Shown one piece after another: positions 1-8,949 of a DNA stretch of 64,000 nt. Each line of letters starts with the position of its first letter. The stretch's first letter is position 1. The position numbers were made by a program, and so were the translations under genes. The notes beneath the pieces were generated by a model. It did not search any database. It was given only the letters and a program-made list of their open reading frames with translations, and had not been told where the DNA came from. The stretch lies in assembly GCA_017992605.1 (NCBI GenBank), contig JAGOOG010000001.1:236496-300495 (forward strand), read 5' to 3'. Source of the stretch: Deltaproteobacteria bacterium. GTDB taxonomy: Bacteria > Desulfobacterota > Desulfomonilia > UBA1062.

Positions 1-1092
1 CGTCGCGACGAAGGAGAACACGATGACGGCCATCGCCCCGGCCAGCTGCACCAGGAACTGGTGAGGATCGCCGTAGAAGAGACCCGTGCCGCCCACCGAT
101 GCGAAAAGGCCTGTGGCAAGTGCACCCCAGAGCCCACCGACGCCATGGACCCCGACCACGTCGAGGGAGTCATCGTAACCCAGTTTTTCCTTGGCCAGGA
201 TGGCAAAATAACAGAGCATGCCGGCGACAAACCCTATGGCCAGGGCAGGCACCGGGGTGACGAAACCCGCACCAGGGGTTATGGCCACCAGGCCCGCCAC
301 CGCACCCGAGGCGAATCCGAGACTCGTCGGCTTCTTCCTGACGACCTGCTCGAAGACGATCCATGACAGCGCCGCAGCCGCGGTCGCGACGTGGGTGTTG
401 AAAAAGGCGAGGCCGGCTACACCGTTTGCCGCCACGGCACTCCCGGCATTGAACCCGAACCATCCGAACCAGAGCAGACCGGCGCCAAGCATGGTGAGGG
501 TGATGTTGTTGGGGTAGAAGGGTTCCTGGCCGAAACCCCTTCTTCTGCCGATGATGAGCGCCGCCGCAAGGGCCGCCACACCGGAGTTGATATGGATGAC
601 CGTTCCGCCCGCGAAGTCGAGGGCCCCCATCGTTCCCAGCCATCCTCCGCCCCATACCCAGTGGCATACCGGAACATAGACGAGGATCGACCAGAACACG
701 GTGAAGAGTATGAAGGCCGAGAATTTCATGCGTTCGGCAAAGGCCCCCGTGATGAGCGCCGGCGTGATGATGGCGAACATGAGCTGGAAGGCCGAGAACA
801 CGATGTGAGGTACATGTTCGGAATAGGGCCCTGGTTCCATGCCAACCTCAGAAAGCCCCACCCAGTCCAGTGAGCCGATAACGCCCCGGATGTCGGGACC
901 GAAGGCGAGGCTGTATCCGCACACGACCCAAAGCACGGACACTATGCCGATGCACATGAAGCTGTGCATCATGGTGCCGAGCACGTTCTTGGAGCGTACC
1001 ATGCCGCCGTAGAAGAGCCCGAGGCCGGGTGTCATGAGCATGACGAGTGCCGTTGAAACAAGCATCCACGATGTATCTCCCGAGTCGATCAT
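1..1092 (-). CDS. amtB: Ammonium transporter AmtB (C-terminal end cut by window edge)
   Basis: Integral membrane channel of the Amt/MEP/Rh family that brings ammonium (as NH3) into the cell. The 364 residues present start MIDSGDTSWMLVSTALVML and are strongly hydrophobic throughout. Family signatures are visible: the early GLFYGGMVRSKN segment and two pore-type histidines in NTHVATAAAALSW and GVHGVGGLWGALATG. The ATG at 1092 follows an AGGAGG ribosome site. The reading frame runs off the window at base 1, so the C-terminus and any downstream glnK are not visible. It diverges from a NifA-like activator and has a consensus sigma54 promoter about 40 bases upstream of its start codon, which points to induction under nitrogen limitation. 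I see no signal peptide cleavage site of the E. coli AmtB kind. Family call is firm. Confidence 0.95.
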   Translation of the reverse strand, partial: MIDSGDTSWMLVSTALVMLMTPGLGLFYGGMVRSKNVLGTMMHSFMCIGIVSVLWVVCGYSLAFGPDIRGVIGSLDWVGLSEVGMEPGPYSEHVPHIVFSAFQLMFAIITPALITGAFAERMKFSAFILFTVFWSILVYVPVCHWVWGGGWLGTMGALDFAGGTVIHINSGVAALAAALIIGRRRGFGQEPFYPNNITLTMLGAGLLWFGWFGFNAGSAVAANGVAGLAFFNTHVATAAAALSWIVFEQVVRKKPTSLGFASGAVAGLVAITPGAGFVTPVPALAIGFVAGMLCYFAILAKEKLGYDDSLDVVGVHGVGGLWGALATGLFASVGGTGLFYGDPHQFLVQLAGAMAVIVFSFVAT

Positions 1093-1128
1093 AGCGCATC
1101 CTCCTGTCAGGTTCTTGGTCGGGCTCGG

Positions 1129-1144
1129 AGCAACGGTCGTGCCA
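1129..1144 (-). promoter_or_regulatory. Sigma54 (-24/-12) promoter of amtB
   Basis: Read on the minus strand this is TGGCAC-N5-TTGCT, an exact match to the sigma54 consensus TGGCAC-N5-TTGCW, with the invariant GG and GC dinucleotides correctly spaced. Transcription would start near 1118, giving a leader of about 25 bases with the AGGAGG site of amtB. The divergent gene encodes a sigma54-dependent activator, which supports the call. Confidence 0.9.
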
Positions 1145-1213
1145 GAGGTGGCAAAGGCTCATAACACGATGAAATAATGATTGAAATGGAAGCATCAAAA
1201 TGCAGCAATGTAA

Positions 1214-1223
1214 ACAATATTGT
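1214..1223. promoter_or_regulatory. Candidate enhancer palindrome ACAATATTGT (copy 1)
   Basis: Perfect 10-base palindrome in the AT-rich gap between amtB and the NifA-like gene. It lies roughly 70-95 bases upstream of the amtB -24/-12 promoter, a distance expected of a sigma54 enhancer site. The same 10 bases recur at 10315-10324 upstream of the glutamate synthase operon. It does not match the classical NifA site TGT-N10-ACA. Binding by the neighbouring activator is inference. Confidence 0.45.
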
Positions 1224-1337
1224 ATAAATCAAACGATAAAGGCACTTTATTGAATAAAAAAGCTTCAAAGGTTTCGAAAATGTGTTATGAGGTGCATGCA
1301 GACATGCCGAAACCATGCACAGAGAGGGAAGACATCC

Positions 1338-2858
1338 ATGAAGCCATTCAGCTATGACGACCTGCAGGTTCTTCACGAGATAGCAAGGACGATCGCCTCG
1401 CCCATGGATCTGCGGGTGCAGCTCGAGACGGTACTCAAGAACCTCAGTTCAAGCACGGGGATGAACCGGGGCATGATTTCCATCCTCGACCGGGACTCCG
1501 GTGTGGCGATCCTCGATGTTGCGCACGGGGTCGATATCGACGGTCTTGAGATCACCTACATGCCTGGAGAGGGCATTACCGGCCAGGTGGCACAGACGGG
1601 CAAGCCCATCGTGGTCACCAACATGGGAAAGGATAAGCAGTTCCTCGACCGCACCGGTGCGAGACGAAACCTTAACCAGTGCGAACTCGCCTTTCTCTGT
1701 GTCCCCATCATCTACGACGAGAAGGTTGTCGGGGTCCTCTCGGCGGACAAGGTGGCCCGTGAGGTCGACAGCCAGGAATACGAGCTGCAGCTGCTGGGCG
1801 AAGTCGCCGAGCTCATTGCAAAGGCGGTGCATATCCGCGCTGTAGAGGAGGAAAACAGGAGGCTCAGGAACATCATCGGAAAGAGTCTCCGCCCTTCCGA
1901 AGAGCTTATCGGCAACTCCAAGACCATGAAGGAGGTCTTCGGACTCGTGTCGCAGGTGGCGGACTCAAGCACCACCGTGCTCGTCCATGGTGAAACGGGC
2001 ACCGGCAAGGAACTCGTGGCTCGTGCCATCCACAAGAGCAGCCCCAGGTCGAACGGTCCCTTTGTGGAGGTGAACTGCGCCGCCATGCCGGACACCCTCA
2101 TAGAGAGCGAGCTTTTTGGGCACGAGAGGGGCGCCTTCACGGGTGCGAACCAGAAGCGACGGGGCAGGTTCGAGGAGGCCAACGGGGGAACCATATTCCT
2201 CGACGAGGTGGGAGAACTCTCCCCCCTGGCCCAGGCCAAGCTGCTGCGCGTCATCCAGGAGAGACAGTTTCAGCCGCTCGGGTCGAACTCGATCGTCAAG
2301 GTGAACGTGCGGATCATCACCGCCACCAATCGAGACCTCGACCAGGACGTGGCCTCCGGCAAGTTCAGGACTGACCTGTATTACCGCCTCAACGTGTTCC
2401 CCATTTACATGCCGCCGCTGCGCGAACGCGGGGGAGACATCCTCCTCCTGGCAGACTACTTCGTCGAGAAATACTCCAGGCAGGTGAAAAAGGCGGTCAA
2501 GCGCATCTCCACCCCGGCCATCGATTTTCTCCTCGCCTACCACTGGCCGGGAAACGTCAGGGAACTCGAGAACTGCATCGAGCGGGCCGTGCTGCTTGCC
2601 GGCGGCGATACCATCGACAGCATACATCTGCCCCCGACCCTCCAGATGAAGATGGCACAGCCCGCGAAGAAACACCGCGGAAAACTCGAGAGCCTGGTCA
2701 ACTCGTACGAGCGCTCCCTTATCGTGGATGCCATGAAGGACGCCAAGGGAAACCAGAGTCATGCCGCGAGGCTTCTGGGGACCACCAAGAGGATCATCCA
2801 GTACAAGGTGGAAAAGTACGGCATAGATACGAGGAGATTCAAGGCGAAGAAGGCCTAG
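1338..2858 (+). CDS. NifA-like sigma54-dependent transcriptional activator (GAF-AAA+-Fis HTH)
   Basis: Enhancer-binding protein of 506 residues that would activate RNA polymerase carrying sigma54. Domains in order: an N-terminal GAF sensor (about 10-170), a short linker, the AAA+ core (about 190-430) with Walker A GETGTGKE, the sigma54-contact loop GAFTGA and Walker [12 protein letters not shown], and a C-terminal Fis-type helix-turn-helix ([20 protein letters not shown]). There is no receiver domain, so it is NifA-like rather than NtrC-like, and no cysteine-rich linker of the oxygen-sensing NifA type is evident. The ATG at 1338 is preferred over an upstream in-frame ATG at 1287 because GAGAGGGA precedes it and the GAF domain begins just after. 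It diverges from amtB. No nif genes are in the window, so control of ammonium uptake and assimilation is the likelier role. Confidence 0.88.
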   Translation: MKPFSYDDLQVLHEIARTIASPMDLRVQLETVLKNLSSSTGMNRGMISILDRDSGVAILDVAHGVDIDGLEITYMPGEGITGQVAQTGKPIVVTNMGKDKQFLDRTGARRNLNQCELAFLCVPIIYDEKVVGVLSADKVAREVDSQEYELQLLGEVAELIAKAVHIRAVEEENRRLRNIIGKSLRPSEELIGNSKTMKEVFGLVSQVADSSTTVLVHGETGTGKELVARAIHKSSPRSNGPFVEVNCAAMPDTLIESELFGHERGAFTGANQKRRGRFEEANGGTIFLDEVGELSPLAQAKLLRVIQERQFQPLGSNSIVKVNVRIITATNRDLDQDVASGKFRTDLYYRLNVFPIYMPPLRERGGDILLLADYFVEKYSRQVKKAVKRISTPAIDFLLAYHWPGNVRELENCIERAVLLAGGDTIDSIHLPPTLQMKMAQPAKKHRGKLESLVNSYERSLIVDAMKDAKGNQSHAARLLGTTKRIIQYKVEKYGIDTRRFKAKKA

Positions 2859-3129
2859 CAGGGCTTCCCATGGCCCATCAGGTCCCCTGAGTCGGCATGG
2901 ATTCGAGCAGGGCCGGACTGTAGGACATCAACCTATAAGGGGTAGGACAACACCCCTCCATTAATTGAGACTCCCCCCGACATTCAAGCAGCTGTTTCTC
3001 GACTATAGTCCATGGTGTTCAGAAAAGCGACGACACGAGCTTGCCCATGAAACATCGGCCGTGAATTGAGCGCCACGGCGAATCATGCTGTGCGGCTTGA
3101 TTAATACAACAAGGAAAAGGAGAATGAAA
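2859..3129. other. Intergenic region with a weak hairpin
   Basis: Gap of 271 bases between the activator gene and acsA. A 6-base-pair hairpin (AGGGGT/ACCCCT) at 2938-2957 could end the upstream transcript, but no T-run follows. No convincing sigma70 or sigma54 promoter for acsA was found by eye. The AAGGAG site at 3117-3122 sets the acsA start. Confidence 0.3.
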
Positions 3130-5103
3130 ATGGCTGCTACGAATGAACAAGATTTCTATGACAAGGTATTCCCCGTTCCGGACAGAGTGAGGGAAAAATC
3201 CCACATCAAAAGCAGGGCCGAGTATGAAAGACTCTACAAGGAATCCATCGAGAACCCCGATGCGTTCTGGTCGAAGCAGGCGCTCCTGAGGCTGAGCTGG
3301 TTCAAGGAGTTCGACAAGAACAAGGTCTCCGACTGGTCCTTCGGTGAGGACCTCCACGTGAAATGGTTCGAGGGCGGGAAGCTCAACGTCAGCTACAACT
3401 GCCTGGACAGGCACCTGGAGACGAAGAAGACGAAGGCCGCCATCATCTTCGAGGGCAACGACCCCAATGACTGGAAGGTCTACACCTACGGGGACATGTA
3501 CCGTGAGGTCAACAAGTTCGCCAATGTGCTCAAGGATCTCGGTGTCAAGAAGGGCGACGTCGTCACCATCTACCTCCCCATGATACCCGAGCTGGCCATC
3601 ACGATGCTCGCCTGCACGAGGATAGGTGCCATGCACGCCATCGTGTTCGGCGGGTTCTCGTCCGAAGCGCTCAGGGACCGGATCAACGACTGCAAGTCCC
3701 AGCTCATCATAACCTGTGACGGGACGTATCGAGGTGCAAAGGCTGTTCCCCAGAAGGACAACGCGGACAAAGCCATCGAGCAGTGCCCTTCGATCAAGAC
3801 CCAGATCGTCGTCAACCGAACCGGTACCAAGGTCACCATGAAAGAAGGCCGTGACATATGGTACGAGGGGCTGATGGAAAAGGCGGCAGGGTACTGTGCA
3901 CCGGAGAAGATGGACGCAGAGGATCCGTTGTTCATCCTTTACACCTCGGGATCCACCGGAAAGCCCAAGGGGGTCCTCCACACGACTGCCGGCTACCTCC
4001 TCTACGCCTCCATGACCCAGGAGCTCGCCTTCGATGTGACGGACGAGGACGTCTACTGGTGCACCGCTGACATCGGGTGGGTCACCGGACACAGCTACGT
4101 GGTGTACGGCCCTCTCTGCAACGGGTACACGAGCATCCTGTTCGAGGGTGTTCCCAGCTATCCCGGGTTCGACAGGTTCTGGTCCGTCGTGGAGAAATAC
4201 CAAGTCAACAATTTCTACACCGCTCCCACAGCCATCAGAGCGGTCGCCAAAGAGGGCGACGAATGGGTCGAGAAACACGACCTCTCCTCCCTGCGTGTCC
4301 TGGGCTCAGTGGGTGAACCGCTCAATCCCGAGGCATGGTGGTGGTACTACAACAAGGTGGGCGGCGGCAGGTGCACCATAGCCGATACGTGGTGGCAGAC
4401 CGAGACAGGCGGTCACATGATCCTGCCATTGCCCGGCGCCATCGACATCAAGCCCGCCAAGGCCATGGTGCCCTTCTTCGGCATCGTGCCCGCACTGCTC
4501 AGCGAGGACGGCAAGGAAATAGAAGGTCCCGGCAAGGGCGCGCTGTGCATCAAGAAGGCGTGGCCGGGCATGCTCAGGGGCATCTACGGAGACCAGGCAC
4601 TGCTCAGGGAGAACTACTTCTCCCAGTTCCCGGGGTACTACTTCTCGGGCGACGGTGCCGAGCGCGACAAGGACGGCGACTACAAGATCACCGGAAGGGT
4701 CGACGACGTCATCAACGTCTCGGGGCACCGCATGGGGACTGCCGAGGTTGAGAGTGCACTGACGCTCCACCCTGACGTCGCCGAGTCGGCCGTGGTGGGC
4801 TTCCCCCACGAGATCAAGGGGCAGGGCATCTACGCCTTCGTGACGCTCAACACGGGCGTGCAGAAGTCGGATACACTCAAGAAGGACCTCATAGCACTGG
4901 TGCGCAAGGAGATCGGCCCCATTGCCACACCCGACCAGATTCAGTGGGCCGACGGACTTCCCAAGACACGCTCCGGCAAGATCATGCGCAGGGTTCTCAG
5001 GAAGCTTGCCGCCAACGACTTCACCGACCTCGGGGACACGTCCACCATGGCGGACTCCGGTGTCGTCGACGACCTCGTGGCGGGCAGGAGGCAAATCGGT
5101 TAG
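3130..5103 (+). CDS. acsA: Acetyl-CoA synthetase, AMP-forming
   Basis: Cytoplasmic enzyme of 657 residues making acetyl-CoA from acetate, ATP and CoA, with AMP and PPi released. The adenylate motif YTSGSTGKPKG begins near residue 271. The core IADTWWQTETGG contains paired tryptophans near 421-422, the position that restricts the acyl pocket to acetate in Acs. The hinge/C-terminal part has the GRVDDVINVSGHRMGTAEVE signature, and the catalytic lysine lies near residue 617 in KTRSGKIMRR, the lysine acetylated by Pat-type enzymes. The ATG at 3130 is chosen because AAGGAG sits seven bases upstream; in-frame ATGs at 3124 and further upstream lack proper spacing. The gene converges on a Pat-like ligase/GNAT gene, which suggests post-translational control. 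Confidence 0.95.
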   Translation: MAATNEQDFYDKVFPVPDRVREKSHIKSRAEYERLYKESIENPDAFWSKQALLRLSWFKEFDKNKVSDWSFGEDLHVKWFEGGKLNVSYNCLDRHLETKKTKAAIIFEGNDPNDWKVYTYGDMYREVNKFANVLKDLGVKKGDVVTIYLPMIPELAITMLACTRIGAMHAIVFGGFSSEALRDRINDCKSQLIITCDGTYRGAKAVPQKDNADKAIEQCPSIKTQIVVNRTGTKVTMKEGRDIWYEGLMEKAAGYCAPEKMDAEDPLFILYTSGSTGKPKGVLHTTAGYLLYASMTQELAFDVTDEDVYWCTADIGWVTGHSYVVYGPLCNGYTSILFEGVPSYPGFDRFWSVVEKYQVNNFYTAPTAIRAVAKEGDEWVEKHDLSSLRVLGSVGEPLNPEAWWWYYNKVGGGRCTIADTWWQTETGGHMILPLPGAIDIKPAKAMVPFFGIVPALLSEDGKEIEGPGKGALCIKKAWPGMLRGIYGDQALLRENYFSQFPGYYFSGDGAERDKDGDYKITGRVDDVINVSGHRMGTAEVESALTLHPDVAESAVVGFPHEIKGQGIYAFVTLNTGVQKSDTLKKDLIALVRKEIGPIATPDQIQWADGLPKTRSGKIMRRVLRKLAANDFTDLGDTSTMADSGVVDDLVAGRRQIG

Positions 5104-5115
5104 ACCAAAAATGAT

Positions 5116-5140
5116 GGGGTGCGGCCCCGTGCCGCACCCC
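5116..5140. terminator. GC-rich hairpin downstream of acsA
   Basis: A 10-base-pair stem (GGGGTGCGGC/GCCGCACCCC) with a 5-base loop lies 12 bases after the acsA stop. The plus strand has no T-run after it, but the minus strand reads into ATCATTTTT, so it fits better as an end for minus-strand transcripts. Confidence 0.5.
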
Positions 5141-5148
5141 AGAGAAGG

Positions 5149-5232
5149 ATCCTAGTTGATGTGTAACATTCTCCTTTTGCTTTGCACGCAGTAGGGTTAC
5201 AAAACAACTTTTCTGGGCAGCACAACTAGGAT
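5149..5232. repeat. Nested inverted repeat element of 84 bases
   Basis: Outer arms ATCCTAGTTG (5149-5158) and CAACTAGGAT (5223-5232) are perfect inverted copies. Inner arms TGTAAC (5162-5167) and GTTACA (5196-5201) are nested within them. The interior is less GC-rich than the flanking genes. It lies between two GC-rich terminator-like hairpins in the acsA/Pat-like convergent gap. It could fold as a small RNA or be the remnant of a small inserted element. No second copy was noticed in the window. Confidence 0.5.
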
Positions 5233-5235
5233 GAG

Positions 5236-5267
5236 AGGGGCCGGGGTCGTCCCGGCCCCTTCGTTTT
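5236..5267 (+). terminator. Intrinsic terminator of acsA
   Basis: A 9-base-pair stem GGGGCCGGG/CCCGGCCCC with a 5-base loop is followed by TTCGTTTT on the plus strand. Confidence 0.75.
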
Positions 5268-5393
5268 GTGCCCGGACACCCTCTGCTGGAAAAGGATTTT
5301 CAGTGAAATGCCATGAAGGTTAAAAAGTGCCGCGAGGGGGTCCGGCTACTACCTCCCCCGGGCAAGCTCGCATTGATCATTGCAATCAGGCTG

Positions 5394-8087
5394 CTACTGA
5401 ACTCTCAGGGACAAGGAAACCATGTTCCCGCATTTCCCATTCACCTTGAAGCGGCACCGCTTGAGGACCTTGATGATGGGGTAGTTCTCGCGGATGGTCT
5501 CGGCGGTGACCGAGGTGACGCCCCACTGCCGCGCGAGTTCGATGCTCATCTCCGAAAGCATGAAGCCCAGCGTCTTTCTCTGCCATATGTCAGAGATAAT
5601 TACTGCATACTCTGCTTCTTCCCGGGACATGAGCCGTACAAGACGGGCGATCCCGATGACCTTCCTGCTCCGAGAGTCCGATGTTTCAGCGATGATGGCG
5701 CACTCGGTATCGGGATCGATGTCGCAGAACCGCTGCGCCCTCTCGGGGCTCGGGCTGAATGGGGAAAGAAAACGCAGCCACAGGGATTCCTGGGAACACC
5801 CGTTCACGAATTCGGTCCAGAGCTCCTTGTCGCTCGGTTTCAAGAGCCTGAAATGCACGGGGATGTCGTCCACGTTCAGGGTGCGACCGGTCAGGAACGC
5901 TTCCAGTGTTTTCACGATGCCGCGTTGTCGACGCGTGGCGAAGCGGTGCATCTCACCGAGGACCTCGGCAGCCATTTCGGGGGTAGAGTACACGGGGATG
6001 CCGGCCTGCTCCATGCGGATGACGCTGTCCATCATGAATTCCTTGCATGCAACACAGCAGACCACGGGTTTGCCCCTGTAGTCGAGGTCTTTCATGACGT
6101 CCACGAAGTCGCAGAGCTTTTCGCCGGGGATGATGACCATGAAGCTCTGCACCGAACTGCTCCGTGTTCCCATCTCGAGGATTGTCCTGACCTGTTCGGG
6201 CGTCATGGAGAACGAACAATCGACAGGGTTCTGGTTGTTCAGGTAATCAGGCATGAGGGCGGCGAGTTGTTCTTTCAGCTCGGGATCGAACTCGGAGAGC
6301 TTGAGCCCGTTCGAGTAGAGCATGTCGGTTGCTGCCACGCCCAGTGAACCCGTGTAGGTCACGACCATGACGCCGGGTCCTTTGGGGAGGGGCTGCTTGG
6401 AGAAGCCTCGCATGAGGGAGAACAGGTGCTCGTTGTCCCTGGCCCTGATGACCCCGCACTGCCTGAACGCGGCGTTGTTGATCTCGTCGTTGCCCGCCAG
6501 CGATGCCGTATGAGAAGAAACGGCCTTCTTGCCGGCTTCGGTGCGACCCGTCTTGAGCACGATGACCGGCTTCCTGCACGACACCCTTCCTGCGACGTCT
6601 GCAAAACGTTTTCCGCTCGAGACATCCTCCATGTACATGGCGATGACATCGATAGTGCTGTCCTGCCCCATATATTCAAGGAAGTCCGTTTCGCTGATGT
6701 CCATCTTGTTCCCGATGGTCGCGACGATACCGAAGTCGAGGATGTTCCTGAGGCCTGCCAGGATTCCGGCCGCGTATACGCCTGCCTGCGAAATGAGGCC
6801 CACGTTGCCTTTCCTGAGGGTGTCCACGATGCCTATGGACTGGACCATGTCGTGGTGGGTGTTTATGATCCCCGAGCAGTTCGGGCCGAGTATCCTGCAT
6901 CCATGTTCACGGACTGCGGCGCGGATTCGTTCCTGGGCATGTTTCCCCTCATCGCCGATCTCGGCGAAGCCCGCCGACTCGATGACGACGTACCGGATTC
7001 CCTTGGAGCAGCAGTCCTGGACCGCCTGGGGCACCATGTCTGCAGGCACGATGATGATGGCCACGTCCACCTGGTCTTCCAGCTCCAGTATGCTCGGATA
7101 TGCCTTCACGCCGAGGATGCTCTCCTTCTTCGGATTGATCGGGAACAGTCTGCCCTGGAAGCCGTGGGAGAGGAGGTTGTGGAACACGTTGTATCCGAGT
7201 TTTCCCGGCACATCGGATGCGCCGACGACCGCGATGCTTGCCGGATAGAACATCCCGTGGAGATCATCGCCCGCCCGCCCGCACGTTCCAGGCTGGTCCT
7301 GGCTGCATTCGTCGACGAATATCCGTGCGTCCGCCACCGTGCATCCCGAAGGACAGAGGAAAACGGGGTTCAGGTCCAGTTCCCTGATCTCGGGGGATCC
7401 GGTGACAAGGTCCGATACCTTCACGAGCAGGGTCTTCAGGGCATCGATATCGACGCTCATGCCCCGGTAGCCCCTCAGGAGGGCGCTTCCCCTGATCTCC
7501 TCCATCATCTCCAGGGCGCCCTCCTCGGTAATGGGCAGGATCCTGAAGGTGATGTCCTTGAGGACCTCAACGAAAACACCCCCCAAACCGAACATGATGA
7601 CAGGGCCGAAATTCGGGTCGCGGGTCACGCCGACAATGGCCTCGATGCCCTGCCTGAGCATCTTCTGGACCGACACGCCCATGACGTGGCGACCACTGAA
7701 GCTGCTCATGATATCACGGAAGGCCCGCCGTACTTCCCGCTCATTCCTGAGGTTCAGCTTGACCCCGCCACAATCGGTCTTGTGGGTCAGATCGGGGGAG
7801 ACGATCTTCAGGACCAGCGGGTAACCAAGCATCCTTCCCTTCTCAACGGCATCGTCCTCGGATGTGGCAATGAGACCGCCGGACGTTTCTATGCCCATGG
7901 ACTCGAGGATGGTTTTGCATTCGTGCTCCATGAGGCAGGTTCTCTTCTCGCGCAAGGCCCGAGTTATGATGGCCTTCTTGTCCGAATACTGTGGACCCCT
8001 GATATCGGCGAACCGTATGGTGCCCGGAGACGTCTGTTCCCATGAGATGAACTCGGGTATTTCCGCCAGGAGAACGCTTCTGTTCAT
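5394..8087 (-). CDS. ADP-forming acyl-CoA synthetase-like protein fused to GNAT (Pat-like, permuted order)
   Basis: Protein of 897 residues. Domains in order: an ATP-grasp (beta) domain in the first 230 or so residues (LGYPLVLKIVSPDLTHKTDCGGV), then the CoA-binding Rossmann domain (IAVVGASDVPGKLGYNVFHNL), then the ligase domain with SSHTASLAGND, then a C-terminal GNAT domain over about the last 170 residues. The SSHTASLAG histidine, near residue 526, is the phosphohistidine position of ADP-forming CoA ligases, so the ligase part could still be active. In enterobacterial PatZ/YfiQ the ATP-grasp domain follows the ligase domains; here it precedes them. The GNAT acetyl-CoA motif reads WQRKTLG, missing one of the usual glycines. 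The ATG at 8087 is preferred to a GTG at 8096 because GGGGGTG sits upstream at suitable spacing. Convergence with acsA suggests AcsA as a substrate. Confidence 0.85.
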   Translation of the reverse strand: MNRSVLLAEIPEFISWEQTSPGTIRFADIRGPQYSDKKAIITRALREKRTCLMEHECKTILESMGIETSGGLIATSEDDAVEKGRMLGYPLVLKIVSPDLTHKTDCGGVKLNLRNEREVRRAFRDIMSSFSGRHVMGVSVQKMLRQGIEAIVGVTRDPNFGPVIMFGLGGVFVEVLKDITFRILPITEEGALEMMEEIRGSALLRGYRGMSVDIDALKTLLVKVSDLVTGSPEIRELDLNPVFLCPSGCTVADARIFVDECSQDQPGTCGRAGDDLHGMFYPASIAVVGASDVPGKLGYNVFHNLLSHGFQGRLFPINPKKESILGVKAYPSILELEDQVDVAIIIVPADMVPQAVQDCCSKGIRYVVIESAGFAEIGDEGKHAQERIRAAVREHGCRILGPNCSGIINTHHDMVQSIGIVDTLRKGNVGLISQAGVYAAGILAGLRNILDFGIVATIGNKMDISETDFLEYMGQDSTIDVIAMYMEDVSSGKRFADVAGRVSCRKPVIVLKTGRTEAGKKAVSSHTASLAGNDEINNAAFRQCGVIRARDNEHLFSLMRGFSKQPLPKGPGVMVVTYTGSLGVAATDMLYSNGLKLSEFDPELKEQLAALMPDYLNNQNPVDCSFSMTPEQVRTILEMGTRSSSVQSFMVIIPGEKLCDFVDVMKDLDYRGKPVVCCVACKEFMMDSVIRMEQAGIPVYSTPEMAAEVLGEMHRFATRRQRGIVKTLEAFLTGRTLNVDDIPVHFRLLKPSDKELWTEFVNGCSQESLWLRFLSPFSPSPERAQRFCDIDPDTECAIIAETSDSRSRKVIGIARLVRLMSREEAEYAVIISDIWQRKTLGFMLSEMSIELARQWGVTSVTAETIRENYPIIKVLKRCRFKVNGKCGNMVSLSLRVQ

Positions 8088-8312
8088 GTGTTTCACCCCC
8101 GCATAAAGGTTTTCACAGCTGAGAAGAGTCGTATCTCACTTGTCCTTATCACAGTGATCAGACACGTGATATCGGCGCTCGCCCCGATTTCATGTCGGAT
8201 CGCGGGTGCCGAGATGCAGGAGATCGTCTGACAATTATATGTATATTGACTTACAATAAAACCACAGTGACGACCTCCTCCCGGGAGCAGGGCCGGGAGG
8301 AAGAACCGCGTG
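8088..8312 (-). promoter_or_regulatory. Regulatory gap between response regulator and Pat-like gene
   Basis: On the minus strand an 8-base-pair hairpin (CCTCCCGG/CCGGGAGG, 8277-8300) just after the regulator stop could attenuate or end transcription, though without a T-run. An AT-rich stretch follows with a perfect -10 hexamer TATAAT (plus-strand 8234-8239) but no good -35 at 17 bases. A promoter dependent on an activator, such as the adjacent regulator, would fit; this is inference. Confidence 0.35.
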
Positions 8313-8948
8313 TCAGGAATCGAGCAGGTGGTTGTTCACCGCATAGAGAGTGAGTTCAGCGTTTTTTGTCATGCCCATCTTCTCCATGATGCGGGTACGA
8401 TAGGTGCTGACGGTCTTGACGCTCAGGCACAGCTCACCGGCTATCTCCCCGACTGATTTACCCGATGCCAGCATCAGCATGACCTGGTGCTCGCGATTCG
8501 AGAGCGTTTCATGCCGCAACTTCGTCGAGCTTGAATCGAGTTCGAAGGCCAGTTTTTCGGCAAGGGACGCAGTGACGTACTTGCCCCCCCGCGCCACCTT
8601 CCTGATGGCACCGATGAGCTCCTGGGGAGCACTGGCCTTGGTAAGGTATCCCGACGCACCGGAACGGAGCGCCCTGACGGCATACTGTTCTTCTGGGTGC
8701 ATGCTCAGGATGAGGACGGGAAGCCTCGGCTTGTGTTTCAGGATGTCTTCGAGGGTCTCGAGGCCACCCCTGCCGGGCATGGAGATGTCGAGCAGGATAA
8801 CATCGAAGTCGCCCCGGAGCGCCTTCTCCAGTGCCTCCTGTCCATCCCCCGCCTCATCTTCGACGACGATGTCCTCCAGGTTCGAGAGGATCTGCTTCAC
8901 CCCTTCCCGAACGACGATATGGTCGTCGGCCACGAGGATGCGTATCAT
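8313..8948 (-). CDS. NarL/FixJ-family response regulator
   Basis: DNA-binding output half of a two-component system, 211 residues. The receiver domain (about 1-120) has the acidic pair at ADDH, the phosphoacceptor Asp54 in DVILLDISMPG, and the conserved switch Ser and Lys in LILSMH and YLTKAS. A LuxR-type helix-turn-helix fills about 148-206 (LSNREHQVMLMLASGKSVGEIAGELCLSVKTVSTY, given in two overlapping parts of the family pattern). The start codon is one base beyond the stop of the upstream kinase, so the two are co-transcribed and probably translationally coupled. The downstream Pat-like gene on the same strand is a plausible target. Confidence 0.93.
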   Translation of the reverse strand: MIRILVADDHIVVREGVKQILSNLEDIVVEDEAGDGQEALEKALRGDFDVILLDISMPGRGGLETLEDILKHKPRLPVLILSMHPEEQYAVRALRSGASGYLTKASAPQELIGAIRKVARGGKYVTASLAEKLAFELDSSSTKLRHETLSNREHQVMLMLASGKSVGEIAGELCLSVKTVSTYRTRIMEKMGMTKNAELTLYAVNNHLLDS

Positions 8949-8949
8949 A

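Noticed and set aside
1338..2858. Nitrogenase regulator NifA in the strict sense
   Set aside because: No nif genes are in the window and the neighbour is amtB; the domain layout alone does not prove control of nitrogen fixation.
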